Positions 59,321 through 64,000 of a DNA stretch of 64,000 bases are shown here, in pieces; the first letter of the stretch is position 1; each line of letters opens with the position of its first letter. Source of the DNA: Basidiobolus meristosporus CBS 931.73 (taxonomy: Eukaryota > Basidiobolomycota > Basidiobolomycetes > Basidiobolales > Basidiobolaceae); contig MCFE01000177.1 of NCBI GenBank assembly GCA_002104905.1, forward strand, positions 1-64,000, written 5' to 3'. Both the position numbers and the translations under genes were made by a program. Below the pieces are notes generated by a model. It made no database searches, had not been told where the DNA came from, and was given only the letters and a program-made list of their open reading frames with translations.

Positions 59321-60509
59321 TTATGGTTCAGTATTATCAGCAAGTCTTGCAAGCTTGAGTCTGTCCCTTTGCACTAAGTCTTCCTGGATATTGCTTTGTT
59401 TGTCCACTAGTTGGTAAGTTGCAAATGGACATTCTCTGGTGATCTTGAATGGTCCTGTCTGTTGTGGCTCAAACTTCTTCCAAGTGTTGTTTCTTAGCAA
59501 TACAAAGTTCCCAACTATCAATGCTTCTGGTGCTATAGTCTTATCAAATCTCTGCTTCATCTTTTCTGTACTCTGAGATACTTTAGACTGTGCCTCTTGA
59601 TGTCTTTGTTCCAGTTGCTGGTGTCTACTTGCCAGACTGAGTTCATCTTCTAAGGTGTCTGTGAGCTTTGGTTGTGTGAGATCTCCTGCAAACCTAGGTT
59701 CACATCCATACACTAAGTAAAATGGCAATTGCTGGGTGATATTGTGTACTCTGACTCTGCATGCAAAGAGTGCTACTCTATATACTCAGCCCATCTGCTG
59801 ACAGCTTCATTTGCATACCTGGTCAGCATTTTTCCAAATAATCCATTAAACCATTCAGTGACTCCATTAGTTCTGGAGTGATATGCCAAGATTTTCAAGT
59901 GTTTGATCTGCTGCATTTCCAGGTAAGCTTCCAACGTCTTTGCCATAAAGTTTGCACCTCTATTGGATAGAATCTCTACAGTACATCCAAATTTCATAAG
60001 GATCTCATGGTAGATGAAACTTGCAACTTCTTGTTAACTGGCTAGAGGTACAGCTTTAGCAACTGGTTGTTTGGTGGCATGGTCAATTGCTACTAGGATC
60101 CAATGGTTGCACTTCTTAGAAGTTGGCAGTCTTCCAATAAAGTCAATTCCCCATCTTTCAAATGGTTTACCAGCTCCAAGGGAAAAAGTTCAGCAATTCT
60201 CTGTGGTTGGCCTTGATTGATTTGGCAATTTGGGCATGTTTTCACTAGCTTCTAAATGTCATGCTTCATTCTGGGCCAACATGCTCTGGCTTTCACAAGG
60301 CTGTAGGTTCCTTCAAATCCAAGATGCCCATATCCATTATGTAGCTTATGTATTAAATCTAGGCAGGAAACATAAGGGCAATAGGCAACAGGGATTCCAT
60401 CCACAATGTGGTGTAGTGTTTCATCCAGTATTATAAATTTGCTGGCTTCATACCAGATTATCTCCCTGATATCTTCATCCACCTCATTAGGAATGGCTTG
60501 GTCCTTCAA
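59321..60509 (-). pseudogene. Gypsy integrase
   Basis: Three adjoining frames. 60252-60509 holds the zinc-binding N-domain end (HNGYGHLGFEGTYSLVKA, then CWPRMKHDI). An untracked stretch 60000-60250 holds CPNCQINQGQPQRIAE and WGIDFIGRLPTSKKCN. 59773-59997 holds LSNRGANF and TEWFNGLFGKML. 59321-59728 holds the C-terminal domain (MPFYLVYGCEPRF, VGNFVLLRN). The conserved SDRG reads SNRG, which loses the second catalytic Asp, and TERFNG reads TEWFNG. Stops lie between frames. The integrase is not functional as it stands. Confidence 0.75.
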
Positions 60510-60530
60510 GTACTTTGGTAATAAGCTAGG

Positions 60531-60923
60531 TCAATCTGATTCATGCACCAAGTTGAGTTGTACAACTTGTTCTAATTTTGATAAGGCATCAGCAACCATG
60601 TTGTTTTTTCCAGGGCAGTAGGCAATCTTGAAGTTAAATTGCTGAATGTATTCACTCCATCTTGTCATTCTTCTAGAGAGTACCTTCTGAGTAAATATAT
60701 ATCTGAGGGAGGCATGATCAGTCTTCACAGTGCATTTGACTCCATCAATATAGCATCTCCATGTCTTCAAACAGTGAATTATGGCAAGCATCTCCTTTGC
60801 AAGCACTGGATAGTTTTGCTCTGCTGAGTTCAGTTTCTTGGATTCAAAGGCAACAGGGTAGTCCTTTTCCTCATGTTCTTGACTCAACACTCCACCAATT
60901 GCATAATCTGCACACCCATGCAC
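60531..60923 (-). pseudogene. Gypsy RNase H
   Basis: A 130-codon frame with DYAIGGVLSQ, YPVAFESKKLNSAEQNYPV, EMLAIIHCLKTWRCYI, KTDHASLRYIF and CPGKNNMVADALSKL. These are the standard RNase H passages of Ty3/gypsy elements. The first conserved Asp-Ala-Ser block upstream is damaged by a frameshift near 60920. Confidence 0.75.
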
Positions 60924-61021
60924 AGAGTAAGCTCTTTTCTGTAGTCAGGTATTCTTAAGCTTGGTAGTTTAACAAGTTCATTCTTGAGTATCTGAAAGCC
61001 AGTCTCACAAGCTATGTCCCA

Positions 61022-61760
61022 CTAATAGGTGTTGTCTTTCTTGAGGATATCAGTTAAATGGGCTGCAATGCTTGCAAAGGACTTGACAAATCTCCAATAA
61101 TAGGAAACCATTCCAAGGAATGATCTGAGTTCTGATATGCTATGGGGCTGCTTCAAGTTCTTGATAACTTCAACCTTCTTAGGGTCTAAGGTCACTCCTG
61201 TGCTAGTCACTATGTGTCCCAGATATTCAATGTGTTCCTTGAAGAATTCACACTTGGCTAGCTTTCCATATAGCTTGTTCTCTCTTAACTTCTTCAAGAC
61301 CTTTTCAATGTGTACCACATGATCTTCTTCTGTGTCGCTGTATATCAATATGTCATCCAGGTAGATTATCACAAACTTGTCTAAGTACTCCTGGAAAACA
61401 GTTGGCATCAGTGTCATGAATGTTGCAGGGGCATTGGTGAGGCCAAAACTCATGACTAAGTACTTGTAATGTCCATATCTGGTCCTGAATGCGGTCATAG
61501 AGATGTCCTCTGGCTTCACCCTAATCTGGTTGTATCCTGACATGAGGTCAATCTTGCTGAATATAGTGGCTCCATTGAGTTGGTCCAAAAGCTCATTAAT
61601 CCAAGGTATGGGGTACTTGCTCTTCACAGTAACTTAGTTGAGGGCTCTGTAGTCAATACACATCCTAAGAGTTCCATCCTTCTTCTTCACATAAGGAACT
61701 GGTGCTCTCCAGGGTGACTCTTTATCTCTTCCAACTCCAATGAACTCATTCTGTAAGGGT
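61022..61760 (-). pseudogene. Gypsy reverse transcriptase
   Basis: The main frame 61022-61627 contains FSKIDLMSGYNQIRV, TAFRTRYGHYKYLVM, SFGLTNAPATFMTLM and the catalytic YLDD in IIYLDDILIYS, then YLGHIVTS and LRSFLGMVSYYWRFV. Upstream, across one stop, lies [16 protein letters not shown] at about 61650-61700. The catalytic residues are kept, but the frame is closed by a stop just before SKYPIPW. Confidence 0.8.
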
Positions 61761-62203
61761 CTTAGTCACTGGGGTGCTATCTCCTGTGTCAATGGCATGA
61801 TCTACGTCTCTAACCTGTGGTAGGCTTACAAGTTCATCTGGGAGTATGTCTGAATATTCCTTCAAAAGAGTCTAGACCTTTTGGGGTACTGGTGTAGAAG
61901 AATCCTCCTGAAATACTGCCATGAAGAACATCTAGGTACCTTTTCTTAGTGCTCTACAGTACTGTGTCTTGCTAAGTTCACTTGTTTCACACACACTGGG
62001 ATTGACCAAGTTAAAATCCAGTCTGGCAGGTAATAGCTTGTAGATCTTGTTGGCCTTCTGTATCTGAGTAGCATGGGTTCTCCAGTTGTTTGATGGATTA
62101 CAACAAAATAGCCAGGTTTTCCCAAGTACAAGGGCAAACTTGCAGCTCTCAAATATATAGGCCTGTGGATAATCTTCATAGTCATTGATCTTCATCCTTA
62201 CTG

Positions 62204-62701
62204 TCAGAGTAGTATGGTGATTATGTGAGAGTTCCCATCAGCTGTTGAGACTGAAGTTGATTTGGTGGGTTCCAAGTTGATTCCAGCTTTCAAAGCAAAT
62301 TGCTCTGGCATATACTCATGCAATGCTCCTGAGTCAATCATGATTTTGGCAGTTACTCCATTGATTACTCTATTAAAGTATAATAGCTTTCCTGAGTTTG
62401 AGGTCATCTGGGAATGGTATTCTTCTGTCATATGGAAGGTGAGTTCTGAGTCTTCTTCAAGTTCATCCTCCATGTTACTATGCCCCTGGGCCTCAATATG
62501 GTTAAAGGTTCTTGATGGCTGGTATCCACTTCTTCTCTGAGGGTAGTACTTTGCAATATGTCCCTGCTGGTGGCAATTGAAGCAAAGTCCTTTCTTCTTA
62601 CATTCTTCTGAGGTAGGATTCTTCTGCATAGTGTCTATTTCCATTGGCACTGCTTCTGATTGTCTTCTTTTATAGTGATTATAGCTTCTCTGATTAGTCA
62701 T
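62204..62701 (-). pseudogene. Gypsy nucleocapsid and protease
   Basis: A 165-codon frame. The zinc knuckle reads CFNCHQQGHIAKYY, a CCHC motif whose last Cys is Tyr. The related element at 56 kb keeps the Cys. Farther on is an aspartic-protease active site, MIDSGALHEYM. The frame continues poorly into 61932-62195. Confidence 0.7.
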
Positions 62702-62716
62702 TGTGGGCTTCCCAAC

Positions 62717-63352
62717 TCAAAACATGGCTAAGTCATAGTCAATGGTAATCTTGATGGCTTCTTCAATAGTCTGAGGTCTTTGATAATTTACTTCCTTACA
62801 AGTTCTTTCTTTTGACCCACCAATAAAGTATTCAACTTGATTCAGAGGGTCCATGCTTTCAATTTGTCCAAGTAAACACCTATCTTCACAGATGTACTCT
62901 TGGACCATTCCTCTCTGTCTGAGTGTCTTCAACTTTCTAAATAGTAGTGTCTGTTGGTGTGGGGGCTCAAAGGCATCCTGAATTTCCGACATAAACTCAT
63001 CCCAGGTAGAGATTGTAGAGGGTCCCATCATGGTGGATGACCTGATCTTGTTGTGGTACCACAGTAAAGCTGCATCTGCCAGGTAAGTGGCTGCATAATG
63101 TAACTTGCTTTTGGTAGCAATTCCCTTAGCCTTGAAAGCTTCTTCAATCTGGAAGAGCCAAGTTCCCAGGTTTTGATTGACTCTACCATGGTACCAGTTG
63201 ACTTTCACACTAAAGTTGCTCTTGACAGGGTTTTGCTGGCTTTGGGCCATGGTAGTCATTCTTTGTTGTTGCTGGCTAAGGATCTGGAGTAACAGTTGCT
63301 GCTGGGCCAGGATTTGCTGCATAGCATTCTTCCATTCTTGATTTTTGGACAT
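62717..63352 (-). pseudogene. Gypsy gag (capsid)
   Basis: 211 codons, the longest intact frame of the element. A Gln-rich N-terminus is followed by a retrotransposon gag domain: WLFQIEEAFKAKGI, KLHYAATYLADAALLWYHN, TWDEFMSEIQDAFEPP and YICEDRCLLGQIESMDPLNQ. It starts with ATG 58 bp inside the 5' LTR border. It ends at a stop just before the zinc-knuckle frame, which may be a mutation or the site of a programmed shift. Confidence 0.75.
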
Positions 63353-63400
63353 CTTGAGGGAGGCTTCTTCTTTCTTCAGGAGGGAGGTCTCTGCTCATCA

Positions 63401-63409
63401 CTGCTACCA
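63401..63409 (-). other. Candidate primer-binding site of the gypsy element
   Basis: On the minus strand TGGTAGCAG lies one base inside the 5' LTR. It equals the complement of the 3' end of a typical eukaryotic initiator tRNA-Met (CTGCTACCA). The position directly after the LTR supports the call. Confidence 0.55.
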
Positions 63410-63410
63410 A

Positions 63411-63777
63411 TTTTACAAGTCTTTGTATAAGAGTTGTAGAGGAATAGGGAGTTCAGCTAGTATTGTATTCACTAAAACTTGAACTGATCTTCATTGAGGT
63501 TCCAGCAGCTCCTTACATACATTTTGCCAGATCAATTGCTGACTAATTATATTTCCTAATGTAGCTTGTGGCTGATGACTCATATGATGCATTATCACCA
63601 CCCAATAAGATCCTACTTAATATATCTATTTCTGTCTGATAAGGATCTGCTGATTCATTTGCTGACTAATGCTACTGATTTGATAGATAATACTGATATA
63701 TTGATAACCTAAACATATACTAATTGATTTGACTAAAAACTGATCTAACTTAAACATTCTAGCGGCAGTTCATAACA
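63411..63777 (-). repeat. 5' LTR of the gypsy element
   Basis: 367 bp, ending TTCATAACA at 63777 on the plus strand. Its plus-strand start is TTTTACAAG instead of TGTTACAAG, a change at the conserved terminal dinucleotide. Otherwise it matches the other LTR throughout with scattered differences. Confidence 0.85.
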
Positions 63778-64000
63778 ATCAACCATTACGTTTCATCTCA
63801 GACTTGCTGAAGAGGTCTGCTTTTTGCTGTTTTAGTGCCTCCTGGTCACCTGTATCTGCTTATAGATTGCCCACAAAGACACCCAGGATAACCATTCACT
63901 TTTTAAGCTGTTTCACATTTACTGTGATTGCTAATCCTACAAGAGAAACCCAATCTTCATAGATGTATGTCAATCTGATTTTACCATGCTCTACAAGCTT
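63778..64000 (-). pseudogene. Copia reverse transcriptase, 5' piece at the window edge
   Basis: The minus-strand text contains LFSKSEMKRNG, which corresponds to the F-MKDLG passage before the YFLGIEV block of copia RT. It runs off the right edge of the window. It is the upstream half of the pseudogene that continues at 58110-58892 after the gypsy insertion. Confidence 0.6.

Larger units (their letters stand above)
58893..63777 (-). mobile_element. Complete Ty3/gypsy retrotransposon, 4,885 bp, mutated
   Basis: Flanked by two 367-bp LTRs (58893-59259 and 63411-63777) with inverted 5-bp tips TGTTA/TAACA; the right LTR starts TTTTA by mutation. The order on the minus strand is gag, CCHC/protease, RT, RNase H, integrase, which is the Ty3/gypsy order. 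A primer-binding site and a polypurine tract adjoin the LTRs. The 4-bp ATCA occurs directly outside both ends. Open frames are broken, and several key residues are changed, so it is probably inactive. It lies within a copia reverse transcriptase. Confidence 0.88.

Overview
This window looks like nuclear DNA of a filamentous fungus. Every confidently readable gene is of a fungal type: a CaMKK/Sak1-like kinase, PY-motif arrestins, a fungal tetraspanin and a probably GPI-anchored GH9 protein. All but the GH9 gene are split by short GT-AG introns of about 55-125 nt. There is no rRNA or marker gene to place it further. The mix of wide intergenic spaces, paired PY-motif arrestins, GH9 and a tnp2 (CACTA) transposon would suit an early-diverging lineage such as Mucoromycota, but that is only a guess.

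Layout. (1) 1-19.8 kb is a gene-bearing, CpG-rich compartment. It holds a CS-domain/Sel1-repeat tail-anchored protein (minus), an eight-exon CaMKK-like kinase (minus), and two paralogous arrestin-domain genes (plus) with the same intron position and C-terminal PY motifs. Long unannotated spacers separate them, and a few LTR remnants lie around 13 kb. (2) 20-32.6 kb is a CpG-poor, A+T-richer block made of transposon debris. It has a Ty1/copia element followed by an inverted copy of its own 5' end, long palindromic foldback elements, a smaller element with ~300-bp terminal inverted repeats, and tnp2 transposase fragments. (3) 32.6-42 kb returns to CpG-rich unique sequence, with a four-exon tetraspanin and an intronless GH9 gene. 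(4) 42-64 kb is a second repeat block. It has a decayed tnp2/CACTA transposase, a retroelement ORF split by a foldback insertion, a deletion derivative of a Ty3/gypsy element, and a complete but mutated 4.9-kb Ty3/gypsy element. That last element sits inside the reverse transcriptase of an older copia element.

The six genes do not form an obvious pathway. The kinase would act upstream of SNF1/AMPK. The arrestins would recruit a Rsp5/Nedd4 ubiquitin ligase to membrane cargo. The tetraspanin and GH9 protein belong to the membrane and cell surface. The most useful leads are the CpG collapse confined to repeats (a methylation signature), the natural copia inverted repeat that could give hairpin RNA, the GH9 protein whose catalytic base motif is replaced, and the conserved arrestin pair.
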